Shown piece after piece: positions 44,120 to 52,619 of a DNA stretch of 64,000 nucleotides. Below the pieces are notes generated by a model. The model made no database searches. It was not told the DNA's origin and worked only from the letters and a program-made list of their open reading frames with translations. Source of the stretch: Paludibacteraceae bacterium (GTDB lineage Bacteria > Bacteroidota > Bacteroidia > Bacteroidales > Paludibacteraceae); NCBI GenBank assembly GCA_017527905.1, contig JAFXPK010000026.1, positions 1 to 64,000 on the forward strand. Reading direction: 5' to 3'. Position 1 is the stretch's first letter; every line of letters begins with the position of its first letter. The position numbers were made by a program, and so were the translations under genes.

Positions 44120-45460
44120 ATGATGAATCGGTCCAATCTGTATGACAAAGAAGAGGTGGCGGACTTCTTGTCTGGCACTGAAGAGGCTTGCGCAGTTTCT
44201 TTCGGGAATCGCTCCGGGAAGAATTGCCTGAATGTCTTGTCTCTATTCTCTGGTTGCGGAGGCATGGACCTTGGCTTCGAAGGCGGATTTATCTGCAATA
44301 GAAGGTCTGTCCCGGAAGCGTCTGGATGGATTGAGCGTGCGGTCAATGACAATTGGGTTCTCCTGAAGAAGAACCGCTTCCGTACGGTCTTCGCCAACGA
44401 TATCTTGTCGGAGGCTTTCCATTCGTGGACGAAATACATGGGACGGTTCGGTTGCGGTGGTGATGTGTTCCATACGGAGAGTGTGGTGGATTTGGTCAAG
44501 GCGCATCAGAATGGTGACAACGCTTTCCCCTCCTCCGTGGATATTGTCACGGGCGGTTTTCCTTGCCAGGATTTCAGTGTTGCGGGCAAGCGGAAGGGCT
44601 TCGACTCCCAAATGAGCCATAATGGCGAGAAAAGGACGGAGGATGAGGCTTCGGAAGAGACGAGAGGAAAACTCTATTTCTGGATGAAGCAGGTGATAGA
44701 CATCGTCAAACCTAAGATCTTTATTGCGGAGAACGTGAAGGGATTGGTCAGCTTGGGTGATGTGAAGGATATCATCCAAAAGGATTTCGCCTCTGCGGAT
44801 GGCCATGATTATTACGTGTTTGACCCCCAAGTGTTGAATGCGGGCAACTATGGTGTGCCGGAGATGCGGGAGCGTGTGATCTTCATCGGTGTGAAGAAAT
44901 CCGCACTGAATGAGACCGCGAGAAGGATCTTCGAGAGCGGGAACATCCCGGAAGAATACAATCCTTATCCGACGCCAACCCACGCTTATACGATGAAGGA
45001 TCCAAGCCTGTTGCCTCCTGTGACGTGTGCGGATGTTTTCCGTGACTTGAAAGAGCCTGAGGATAGTGCGGATCTCTCCCACATCAATTATTCGAAGGCG
45101 AAGTACATGGGTAGCCACTGCCAAGGGCAGAGTGAGGTGAACCTCAGGGGTTTAGGCCCGACGATCAGGTCCGAGCACCATGGAAACATAGAGTACCGAC
45201 GTTTGTCGGCGGAGCATGGCGGCAAATACTCGGATGAGCTGAGTAAAGGTTTGAAAGAGAGAAGGTTGACTCCAAGGGAGTGCGCCTTGATACAAACATT
45301 CCCGCCGGACTATCCGTTCGTTTACCGCAAGGCTGGCACGAGTCGTTTCGCAGTTAGCGCCTCTGGAGCCTATAAGGTGATTGGCAATGCGGTGCCTCCT
45401 GTGCTGGCTTATAATATCGCGAAAAGGTTGGAAGAAATTTGGCATAAGTACTTTGAGTGA
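44120..45460 (+). CDS. DNA (cytosine-5)-methyltransferase of a type II RM system
   Basis: A 446-aa m5C methyltransferase. Motif I is LSLFSGCGGMDLGFEGG. Motif IV is GGFPCQDFSVAG with catalytic C149. Motif VI is ENVKGL and motif VIII is NYGVPEMRERVIFIG. The target recognition region follows (about 290-390). Motifs IX-X are LTPRECALIQTFP and YKVIGNAVPPVLAYNIAKRL. It is longer than minimal enzymes because of an N-terminal extension and a charged insert after motif IV. Codon use resembles the host core genes. The gene ends two bases before its restriction partner begins. The target sequence cannot be inferred. Confidence 0.94.
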   Translation: MMNRSNLYDKEEVADFLSGTEEACAVSFGNRSGKNCLNVLSLFSGCGGMDLGFEGGFICNRRSVPEASGWIERAVNDNWVLLKKNRFRTVFANDILSEAFHSWTKYMGRFGCGGDVFHTESVVDLVKAHQNGDNAFPSSVDIVTGGFPCQDFSVAGKRKGFDSQMSHNGEKRTEDEASEETRGKLYFWMKQVIDIVKPKIFIAENVKGLVSLGDVKDIIQKDFASADGHDYYVFDPQVLNAGNYGVPEMRERVIFIGVKKSALNETARRIFESGNIPEEYNPYPTPTHAYTMKDPSLLPPVTCADVFRDLKEPEDSADLSHINYSKAKYMGSHCQGQSEVNLRGLGPTIRSEHHGNIEYRRLSAEHGGKYSDELSKGLKERRLTPRECALIQTFPPDYPFVYRKAGTSRFAVSASGAYKVIGNAVPPVLAYNIAKRLEEIWHKYFE

Positions 45461-45461
45461 T

Positions 45462-46580
45462 ATGGAAGGTGAGAATAATATTATTGCGATCAGAAAAATA
45501 GATGTTGATAAGGCAAGAAATGCGTTTTCTGATTTAATGGCAAAGACGGAATGTCTTCTAAACGAAGATTCTTCTAAGTTCCCTGATAAATATAGGAAAA
45601 TATCTCCTTCTAAATTAGAATTGTTATCCGCTGATATAATCAAGAAAGCGTGCAATAATACTCCTTTTTCTTCGGAAAATGTAGTTCTTGTGTCTGGTCA
45701 AAAGTTCCCAGATATTATTTCAGATAAGTATTTTGGCATTGAGGTGAAGTCTACTCAGAGTGATTCATGGACTTCTACTGGAAGTAGTATTATAGAGTCT
45801 ACCAGAGACGAATATGTTGAGGATATTTACATGTTATTTGGAAAGTTAGGTGGAAATATTCCAGAATTTAGATGCCGGCCATATCAAGATGTTTTATGTG
45901 ATGTGGCTGTGACGCATTCTCCTAGATATCTGATAAACATGGATTTAAAGAAAGATCAGACTATATTCTCAAAAATGAATACGGATTATAATACTTTTAG
46001 GAATTCATCTAATGCTATTGACCAAGTAAGGCATTATTATAAGGAAAAAGCACGGATGGAGGGTAAAGGTAGGATGCCATGGTGGTTAACATCGGATAAT
46101 GTCGAGGAGGGGAAAAGCTTTTCCATACGCTTATGGAATACTTTGTCTACAAAAGAGAAGGATTTACTTATCGCAAAGTGTCTTATTTTGTTCCCTGAAA
46201 CCATGTCGCCTCAAAGGTCAAAGGACAAATATAATCAGTTCTCCTTATGGCTATGTTCATATTGCCAAGTTGTTCTTCCAAATATCCGAGATGAGTTTTC
46301 TGCCGGAGGACAAATAACGCACGTTAATGGTTTGAAGTTGGAAAGTCCTGTTCCTCAGGTTTTTAATAGAATAGTTCAACATTTTGACGTTATAAAAGAT
46401 TTATTAATTAGCTGTGATGAGGATATGAAAAAGTTAATAGAGGAATTCCGTCCGGACATGTTCGGTTCTTCTAATTATTATGAATATTGGCTTAATGAAT
46501 GTGAGGTCTTGGGGAAGAAATATAATGTTCCGATTGTTGATTGGATCAAATTTAAGCCAATGTTCCTCTTTTCTAAATAA
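45462..46580 (+). CDS. Probable type II restriction endonuclease, PD-(D/E)XK type
   Basis: A 372-aa protein immediately downstream of the methyltransferase. A nuclease core is visible as PDII...GIEVKS: D84, then E94-V-K96, the PD-X9-EXK spacing of restriction enzymes. I do not recognise the specific family. The ATG at 45462 gives MEGENNIIAIRK; the longer frame into the methyltransferase gene is not needed. The gene is visibly more AT-rich than the methyltransferase and most neighbours, suggesting a separate origin. Function is inferred from the motif plus position. Confidence 0.8.
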   Translation: MEGENNIIAIRKIDVDKARNAFSDLMAKTECLLNEDSSKFPDKYRKISPSKLELLSADIIKKACNNTPFSSENVVLVSGQKFPDIISDKYFGIEVKSTQSDSWTSTGSSIIESTRDEYVEDIYMLFGKLGGNIPEFRCRPYQDVLCDVAVTHSPRYLINMDLKKDQTIFSKMNTDYNTFRNSSNAIDQVRHYYKEKARMEGKGRMPWWLTSDNVEEGKSFSIRLWNTLSTKEKDLLIAKCLILFPETMSPQRSKDKYNQFSLWLCSYCQVVLPNIRDEFSAGGQITHVNGLKLESPVPQVFNRIVQHFDVIKDLLISCDEDMKKLIEEFRPDMFGSSNYYEYWLNECEVLGKKYNVPIVDWIKFKPMFLFSK

Positions 46581-46699
46581 ACGTGATTGAGGGTCATGTT
46601 TGTTTAGAAAAGAGAAAAAAAGTCTGCTTGTACGAAAAGCCTATCTGCTAATCAACAATTTTGCGCCCGCATCGCTAAAAGCGTCCATCTAATCCCCAA

Positions 46700-47176
46700 C
46701 TATTCTCCCTCCACCTTGCATTGCAGGAAGCCCATCTCCTTTGATTTCTCCTCGTTCATCAGGAAGTAGACCACCTCGCCTTCGTTGCAGAGCTCGCCTT
46801 TGCTGTTCGTTATCTCTGCGTGGAGGTAGACGAGGTTGCGCACCTGTTTATCCACCTTGGCGCGGATTGTCAGCTCGGGTTCGTTGGTCGGGACCGCTTT
46901 GCGGAACTTCACGTTCAGCTGCACGGTATAGCCGCTCGCCTGCATTTTGCGGGTGACGACCCATCCGCACACCTCGTCGATCAGTGTGCTCAGAATGCCT
47001 CCGTGCATCGTGTCGATCCAGCCTTGGTAGTTCTTGCTGGGATGCCAGGTGCTTACAATGTAATCTCCATCCTCGTAGAAACTTAGATGGAGGCCGATAG
47101 GGTTGTCGGGGCTACAGCCGAAGCAGTTGTAGCCGGGGTAATTATACCATGGATTGATAATCTTTTTTAGTGCCAT
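46700..47176 (-). CDS. PaaI family thioesterase (hotdog fold)
   Basis: A 158-aa cytoplasmic hotdog protein. The family core is MHGGILSTLIDEVCGWVV, preceded by CFGCSPDNPIGLHL and followed by YTVQLNVKFRKAVP. These match PaaI-type acyl-CoA thioesterases, tetramers with the active site near the HGG segment. The substrate is unknown. The ATG at 47176 gives MALKKIINPW; the upstream in-frame starts lie in the terminator hairpin of the preceding operon. Confidence 0.9.
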   Translation of the reverse strand: MALKKIINPWYNYPGYNCFGCSPDNPIGLHLSFYEDGDYIVSTWHPSKNYQGWIDTMHGGILSTLIDEVCGWVVTRKMQASGYTVQLNVKFRKAVPTNEPELTIRAKVDKQVRNLVYLHAEITNSKGELCNEGEVVYFLMNEEKSKEMGFLQCKVEGE

Positions 47177-47185
47177 ACTCGTTCT

Positions 47186-47223
47186 ATAAAAAATGTGGAG
47201 GGACATTATCCTGCACCTCCACA
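47186..47223 (-). terminator. Intrinsic terminator of the secreted-protein operon
   Basis: TGTGGAGG (47194-47201) pairs with CCTCCACA (47216-47223); on the minus strand six T residues follow. Confidence 0.85.
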
Positions 47224-47292
47224 AAATTATTAAATTTTTTTATCGTATGCTATTCACCTCCCCTTTTCTGCAAGAGGAAGCTTGCCATTCGT

Positions 47293-48783
47293 TCATTTGG
47301 TGACAACCCCGCTGACAGGTGCATCACCATCGAATTCTATGTCGAATTTCGTGCCGTCCACGTTGAACGTGTACTTCTTGTTGAGGTGCAGTCCCATCAC
47401 TTTGGTGGTGATGTCGAACATGCAATCGCATTGGCACCAAACATCTCCCGATTGCGTCGTGGTGATGGTGATGTTGCTTGCATCTATGGTTGTTTTGGAA
47501 CCCTTTTTGCTACAGCAATTCAACGTGCGGGAGTGGGAGACGATGAGTCCCGTGCCTGCCATCGGGTCGAACTGATAGGAGACCAGCGTATCGCTCCCCT
47601 CGATATGCTCAGGAGTGGTAGGCGTCGGTTCCTCTCTGAGCTCTTCTTCGTCGCCAACCACGTTTTTGCATGGGCTGTTCTTGACGAACAATCCACGCTC
47701 GAAGTCGTATATCGTGTTGTTAAGTACTGTATCATTCTCCAAGTCTATTTTGAACTCCGTGCCGTCCACGATGAAGATATACTTTTTAGGCTTCAGATTC
47801 TCTATCGAGGTTGAGATGTCGTATGGGCATTCGCAGTCGCACATCTCTTCGCCCATGGTGGTTTCGTACGAGTTGACGAATACCGTGTCGCCTGAAACCC
47901 TCACCTTGGAGCCTTTTGTGGAGCAGCAGTTGAACATTCTGTTGACGGAGACGATGAATGCCGTTCCGTTTTCTGGCTCAAAGATGTATTTCACCAATGC
48001 GTGACTCTCCTTTGTCATGTCAATATCCGTGTCTTGGTTAGGCGCAGTTGGAGAGATAGGAGGGAAAGCGTCTTCCCGTGGGTAGATATCGCTGAATCCG
48101 TCGTCGACGTACTTGCAATCGCTGCTTCTATTGTAGTAGCCTCTTGGAATGTCCAGGATAATACCTTCCGTGCTTTCGGAGAGGTCGATGCTGAATTTGT
48201 CATTCCTCACCATGAAGTTGTATAGACGAGGCACCATGTTCGTCAGGTCCACCTTCACGTCGTACGAGCAAATGCAGTTGCATCCTCTTTCTCCAGTTTG
48301 AATAGGAATTAGGACGATGGTACTATCCTGTGTGGTTGCGTTTATGATCCATCCGTCGCCACAGCATTCGCCAGTGAGAGATATTAGCCTGATATGCAAT
48401 GTTTTATTCTCACGGTCATATTTATAGGTGGCGATGGTGTCGTTGTGGTGAGGGGAGATCCCGTTGCTGTTCTCGACTGTCGTTCCCCCTTTGCATTTGC
48501 TGTAAGAAGCTAGCTTCGTGTCGATCTTTTTGTCGTCAGGGGTGAAATAGATCTGCTCCAGATTTTTCGCAGGGTAGATGTCGGGACTGTATCGGTTCAT
48601 CATGACCTTCACCTGAGGAATGGAGTCGACGGTTTGATGGACAACGGAATCCACTGCGGAGATGTCGTAGATGTGTGTTTTGATTCCATCGCTTACTTTT
48701 TCATCCACGTACATTTGGGGCGTAGAAGTGGCTGTGATGGCGCAAAAAAGCGTCATCACGCCAGTGAGTATATGTTTTTTCAT
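47293..48783 (-). CDS. Secreted protein with three CC...CxCxC repeats
   Basis: A 496-aa exported protein (signal peptide ending around ITATS). A short N-terminal domain (MYVDEKVSDGIKTHIYDISAVDSVV) is followed by three homologous repeats of about 90 residues. Each repeat has a CC pair (140-141, 286-287, 423-424), then 26-28 residues later CxCxCxYD or FD (168-172, 315-319, 450-454). Each then closes with Y-F-V-DGTKFDI-type strands. The cysteines suggest metal binding or disulfides. I recognise the motif as recurring in Bacteroidetes exported proteins but can give no function. There is no T9SS tail; it lies 4 nt downstream of a short T9SS-tailed gene. Paralogue of 49625-50668. Confidence 0.75.
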   Translation of the reverse strand: MKKHILTGVMTLFCAITATSTPQMYVDEKVSDGIKTHIYDISAVDSVVHQTVDSIPQVKVMMNRYSPDIYPAKNLEQIYFTPDDKKIDTKLASYSKCKGGTTVENSNGISPHHNDTIATYKYDRENKTLHIRLISLTGECCGDGWIINATTQDSTIVLIPIQTGERGCNCICSYDVKVDLTNMVPRLYNFMVRNDKFSIDLSESTEGIILDIPRGYYNRSSDCKYVDDGFSDIYPREDAFPPISPTAPNQDTDIDMTKESHALVKYIFEPENGTAFIVSVNRMFNCCSTKGSKVRVSGDTVFVNSYETTMGEEMCDCECPYDISTSIENLKPKKYIFIVDGTEFKIDLENDTVLNNTIYDFERGLFVKNSPCKNVVGDEEELREEPTPTTPEHIEGSDTLVSYQFDPMAGTGLIVSHSRTLNCCSKKGSKTTIDASNITITTTQSGDVWCQCDCMFDITTKVMGLHLNKKYTFNVDGTKFDIEFDGDAPVSGVVTK

Positions 48784-48787
48784 GACT

Positions 48788-49255
48788 TTATTTTCTTACG
48801 ATCTTGATAGATTGGTCGTCTACTTTCAACACATAGACACCTTTTGTTTCGGGCAATTTGAATTGAAGGGCTTCTCCGTTTGTAGAACTCTTCTTTTCGA
48901 TCAGTTGACCCAATAGGGAGAACAATTCGACATTAGAGCCTGCCTTCAGTCCCTCGACCAAAATGTTTTGGTTGTCTAAGTAGGTGACGCGTACCTCGTT
49001 CGATACGATGGCAGGTATTTTAGACAATTCGCTATCTTCGAAAAGGAATTTGCTTACGTTTTTGAATGGATATGCGGTTGAGGCGCTTCCGTTCACGATC
49101 AAGCTATCGTTCCTGTACTGGAATTTTGGTGATTCCGACAATACAAATGATTTCTTTGTTAAATCTTTGAACTCAATCGTTACGAGAGTGAGCTCTGCAC
49201 AGACAGATCCACAGACCCCTAATGCGGCCAATAATAGTAAACATTTTTTCTTCAT
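48788..49255 (-). CDS. Short T9SS type A sorting-domain protein
   Basis: A 155-aa exported protein. The signal peptide ends in GSVCA. A beta module follows: LVTIEFKDLTKKSFVLSESP, then FQYRNDSLIVNGSAS. The C-terminal sorting tail contains VRVTYLDNQNILVEGLKAG, VELFSLLGQLIEK, TKGVYVLKV and final SIKIVRK. It is closely similar to the gene at 50673-51137 throughout, including the signal peptide and tail, so the two arose by duplication. It is first gene of a pair with 47293-48783. Confidence 0.85.
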   Translation of the reverse strand: MKKKCLLLLAALGVCGSVCAELTLVTIEFKDLTKKSFVLSESPKFQYRNDSLIVNGSASTAYPFKNVSKFLFEDSELSKIPAIVSNEVRVTYLDNQNILVEGLKAGSNVELFSLLGQLIEKKSSTNGEALQFKLPETKGVYVLKVDDQSIKIVRK

Positions 49256-49624
49256 GTTGTTGTAATTTTTATGTGAAACAATTTACCCCCCAATGTGCGT
49301 CAAGTGCGGCGCGCGTTGAAAGCGTACCCTATTTAAAACCGCCATAAATGTAGTGACAATTTTAGTTAAATCAAATACTGACGGCTCGTTTTTGTTGTCA
49401 ATGTAATCTTTATTGATTTGCTTCAATTAAAAACTATTCGAAATGTTGATGTATAAACAAATTGGTAGGGGGAGAGACTCCTCATGCTGTCTGTGATGAT
49501 GGGTCCTTGTGTCGAGCGTGGAAGAGGGTTTCATGCTGTTTCCCCCGATCTGATAGAATAGGGAAGGGCATGGGGACGATGTTGGCCACCTCCCTATGCC
49601 CTTCGCTATCGTTGCTTCTCCTTC
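49256..49624. other. Intergenic region with a conserved upstream element and a long hairpin
   Basis: It contains TACCCTATTTAA (49325-49336), also found upstream of the paralogous pair at 51205-51216 at almost the same distance from the start codon (70 and 68 nt). It also contains a 14-bp hairpin with one G·T pair (49563-49576 with 49591-49604) just past the end of the 49625 gene. That hairpin lacks a clear T-run. I see no gene in this stretch. Confidence 0.6.
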
Positions 49625-50668
49625 TTATTGCCGAAGTATGACGCCCTCCGTGGATTGGGAGAAGTCCACTTCAAATTCATCTCCGTCCACGTTGAAGCGG
49701 TATTTCTTCGCTTCGATGTTCTTCACCTTCGTTGTGACGTCGAGGATGCACATGCAGTCGCATATGCTTATGCCTTCCTCCCCTGTGCTGATGAAGATGG
49801 TGTTGTTCCTGAATGTCGTTATGCTGCTTATTTCGCTGCAGCAAATTAATTTCAAACCGTGAGAGACGATGAGCAGTTCGTTGTTTTCAGGATCGTATTG
49901 GTAAGAGACCAATGTGTCCGCTTCCGCGACCCTGAGACCAAGGGGATTCCTGAGCCCTCCTTGTTGGCCGTCCATCTCAAGCGCTTCCCGTTTTTTCGCG
50001 TATTCTTCGTCCAAGCATTTGCTTGTTTTCTGGAAGATGCCTTTGGGCGCTTTGTAAATTATACCTTCCGTCTTCTCTGCCAGGTCGATGTCGAAGCCGT
50101 CGGGATAATCCATCGCCATAAAGTGGTATTTGCGTGCTTCGATGTTATACAAGGTGAAGGATACGGTGTATGGGCAGATACAGTCGCAAGGTGCGGGGCC
50201 TGGTTGCTTGGGCTCGATGTAGAGGGTGTCTCCCTTGTACGCTAAGAGAGCGAGCCATTGGTCGTTGCAACAGATTCCTTGCAGTTTGGAGAACGTGAGC
50301 TTCAATTGTTTGCTTTCCGGCTTGTATTGGAAAGACATGCTCGGAATATTGTCATCATCGCTGCTCATGCCGATTCTGCAAGGACTAATGGTATAGAGGT
50401 CTCCGTTGATGTCTTTGAACTCGGGTGTGAAATAGATCCGTTTCAATGTGCCTTGCGGGAATTCGTAAGGAATCCTCATTCCTGCGAGAACTCTTACTGA
50501 TTTCGTGTCTGTGGTTTCCCAATGGAAAACCGAGTCGACAAGGGAGGCTTCGATGACGGTTGTCATTATTCCGTCTCCAGATGTTGTTTCTACGTACATT
50601 TTTTGCGTAGCGGAGGCGCTGATGACACAGATGAGTGCCATCATGCATGATAGAATATTTTTTTTCAT
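49625..50668 (-). CDS. Secreted protein with two CC...CxCxC repeats
   Basis: A 347-aa exported protein, paralogue of 47293-48783. It has a signal peptide, then the same N-terminal domain (MYVETTSGDGIMTTVIEASLVDSV). Two repeats follow, with CC at 133-134 and 276-277 and CxCxC at 161-165 and 303-307. Each repeat ends in a strand pair like YRFNVDGDEFEVDF and EGVIL. One repeat fewer than its paralogue suggests loss or gain of a unit. There is no T9SS tail. It starts 4 nt after the short T9SS-tailed gene. Confidence 0.75.
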   Translation of the reverse strand: MKKNILSCMMALICVISASATQKMYVETTSGDGIMTTVIEASLVDSVFHWETTDTKSVRVLAGMRIPYEFPQGTLKRIYFTPEFKDINGDLYTISPCRIGMSSDDDNIPSMSFQYKPESKQLKLTFSKLQGICCNDQWLALLAYKGDTLYIEPKQPGPAPCDCICPYTVSFTLYNIEARKYHFMAMDYPDGFDIDLAEKTEGIIYKAPKGIFQKTSKCLDEEYAKKREALEMDGQQGGLRNPLGLRVAEADTLVSYQYDPENNELLIVSHGLKLICCSEISSITTFRNNTIFISTGEEGISICDCMCILDVTTKVKNIEAKKYRFNVDGDEFEVDFSQSTEGVILRQ

Positions 50669-50672
50669 GGTA

Positions 50673-51137
50673 TTACTCCTTTATGATTTTAATGGATTGT
50701 TCGTTAACTTTTAATATATAAACTCCTTTGGCGGCAGGTAGTGTGAATTGGATGGCTTCTCCTTCTTCCGATCTTTTCTGTTCGATTACTTGGCCTAGGA
50801 TGGAGAACAACGCCGCTTGTGTGTTGGCTTTCAGACCTTCCACCTGAATGTGCTGGTTGTCCAGGTAAGTGACGCGCACCTCGTTCGCTGAGACGTCCGG
50901 GATGCCTGAGGTTTCTCCCTCGAAATAATACTTGGCTACTTTGTCGAACTGATAGGAGGTCGATAAGTTTCCGTTCACCACTAAACTGTCGTTCCTGTAC
51001 TGAAAAACCGGTGATTCCGCCAGTACGAATGATTTCTTTGTGAGATCCTTGAATTCGATCGTCACGAAAGTCGGTTCCGCACAGACGGATGCCCATAACC
51101 CCATTGTGGTTAAGAATAATAAATAATTCTTCCTCAT
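50673..51137 (-). CDS. Short T9SS type A sorting-domain protein
   Basis: A 154-aa exported protein starting MRKNYLLFLTTMGLWASVCA. It shares the FVTIEFKDLTKKSFVLAESP beta module and the tail VRVTYLDNQHIQVEGLKA, ALFSILGQVIEQK, KGVYILKV and SIKIIKE with its paralogue at 48788. The in-frame extension upstream to 51203 reads into the conserved leader and is rejected. It is first gene of the pair with 49625-50668. Confidence 0.85.
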   Translation of the reverse strand: MRKNYLLFLTTMGLWASVCAEPTFVTIEFKDLTKKSFVLAESPVFQYRNDSLVVNGNLSTSYQFDKVAKYYFEGETSGIPDVSANEVRVTYLDNQHIQVEGLKANTQAALFSILGQVIEQKRSEEGEAIQFTLPAAKGVYILKVNEQSIKIIKE

Positions 51138-51204
51138 AACATAAGAATTTTTAGTGAAACATTCGTGTCCCAATGCTTGTTCTAAATTGGTGTATTGGAA
51201 CACA

Positions 51205-51216
51205 TACCCTATTTAA
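51205..51216 (-). promoter_or_regulatory. Upstream element shared by the two paralogous operons
   Basis: TACCCTATTTAA (minus strand TTAAATAGGGTA) is identical to 49325-49336. The leaders between it and the start codons also align in patches (GTGAAACA, CCCAATG). It may be a promoter element or only a relic of duplication. Confidence 0.4.
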
Positions 51217-51366
51217 CCCTATTATAAATTTTATAATTTATTCTAATTTAGCAATTTTTTTGTTTGTTTCATAATGTTGGCTACATCTTTTTGGCTTCTC
51301 GATTCCTTTTTTGATATATTTCAACATTAATAGATCGTTGGGGAAAGGCATAATTATGGCTAGAAA

Positions 51367-51391
51367 GGTTGAAATAAGTCTTATTTCAACC
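51367..51391 (-). terminator. Hairpin spanning the stop codon of the M48 gene
   Basis: An 11-bp perfect inverted repeat (51367-51377 with 51381-51391) with a 3-nt loop includes the stop codon at 51381-51383; a short T-stretch (TTTCT) follows on the minus strand. Confidence 0.5.
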
Positions 51392-52595
51392 CTTCGTGGC
51401 TAGGCGTGAATCCCTCTTGGATGGCTGCGGCGAAGTAGTGGGCGATCTCCTTGCGGGAGTAGCCGAGAAGGTCTTCTCCGATGTTGTAGAGGAGGTCGAG
51501 CTCCTTCGGATCGAACCGTTTGTCCGCGATGATGATGCCCATGATGTAGAGCAACATGGTGTCGCGTAGGGTAGGGTTGATCTCCAAGATGTTCTTGACG
51601 GACTCCTCGAATAGTTTCGAGATGTTCTGTTTGGAGAGTTCCTCGATATATTGGATAGGAAATATCTGCAGGGAGGCGAGGTTGTCCAGTATCTGGTCGG
51701 TTTCGTTCGGGTTGATGTAGCCGTCGCAGGAGGCGATGATGAGACCCGCCGTGGCGATGAAGACGGAGAGGTTCTTGTCCAGTTCGGAACTGCGCACCTT
51801 CATGAGTATTTCGATGAGTCCCTGCATCTTCTCCGTCAGTTCCTTGTCGTTCTGCGCCTCGGAGAAGAGGTGGATGGCCTCCACTCGGATCGGGTTGATC
51901 GGGTGGTCGTCACAGCTGAGACCCTCCTCTTCCTTGAAGTAGCTCAGACGCTTGATGTTCTCCTTGATGAAGGAGTCGAAGTCGATGCCCATCTTGTCGA
52001 AGTCGAGTCCGGAAGACATCTTGAAGAAGGCTGAAATACAGCTGTTAAGGTTCCCGACCGCCATGTATCCGTAGCGGTCCGCCACCAGTTCGGCGAGTTG
52101 TTGCCACAGCCTGATTTTGTGGGTGAGCAGTACGGGGATATCTCCGTCCTGGAAGACGAAGGTCACCAGGTTGAGCAGGCGTGCGTCCTGGTTGATGAGG
52201 TGGCCGAGCTCATGGCCGATGACGAACTTCAGCTCCTCTTCCGTCATGAGTTGGATCAGGGCGGAGTTGATGTTGATGATATGCGCTTCGTCCTTTTCCT
52301 GTGCCATGATGGCGAATGCATTGACTTCGGAACATCCTGTGATGTAGAAATCCACCTTCTCCTTGAATCCCAGCTTGTTCTTCACCTCGTTGAAGAGGTT
52401 GTAGTATTTGTTCAGGAGTTTTTCGTCCACCTTGATGCTATGGCCTTCCAGCGAGTTTTTCCAGTAGTTCTGCTTGGAAGGTATGCGGGTCGCCTTGATG
52501 ATTTCTTGCAGGACATCCCCCTGCATGGACTTATAGATTTGTTTGAAGAGGTCCTTCTCCAATTGGATGGAGGTGTTTAATTTCTTTGCTGACAT
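51381..52595 (-). CDS. M48-type metalloprotease fused to a TerB-like domain
   Basis: A 404-aa protein. The zinc protease part (about 75-265) has HELGH at 128-132 and a downstream ELVADRYGYM with the third ligand. It lacks the membrane helices of HtpX. Residues about 275-395 are helical and resemble a TerB-like domain: an acidic FIATAGLIIASCDGYINPNETDQI repeat and a second DTMLLYIMGIIIADKRFDPKELDLL, each with the TerB acidic helix pattern. The protein is probably cytoplasmic. It is third in an operon after a HAD hydrolase and a flavin reductase. Confidence 0.85.
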   Translation of the reverse strand: MSAKKLNTSIQLEKDLFKQIYKSMQGDVLQEIIKATRIPSKQNYWKNSLEGHSIKVDEKLLNKYYNLFNEVKNKLGFKEKVDFYITGCSEVNAFAIMAQEKDEAHIININSALIQLMTEEELKFVIGHELGHLINQDARLLNLVTFVFQDGDIPVLLTHKIRLWQQLAELVADRYGYMAVGNLNSCISAFFKMSSGLDFDKMGIDFDSFIKENIKRLSYFKEEEGLSCDDHPINPIRVEAIHLFSEAQNDKELTEKMQGLIEILMKVRSSELDKNLSVFIATAGLIIASCDGYINPNETDQILDNLASLQIFPIQYIEELSKQNISKLFEESVKNILEINPTLRDTMLLYIMGIIIADKRFDPKELDLLYNIGEDLLGYSRKEIAHYFAAAIQEGFTPSHEGLK

Positions 52596-52619
52596 TGTTG
52601 CCTGATTATAAAAGTTTGT

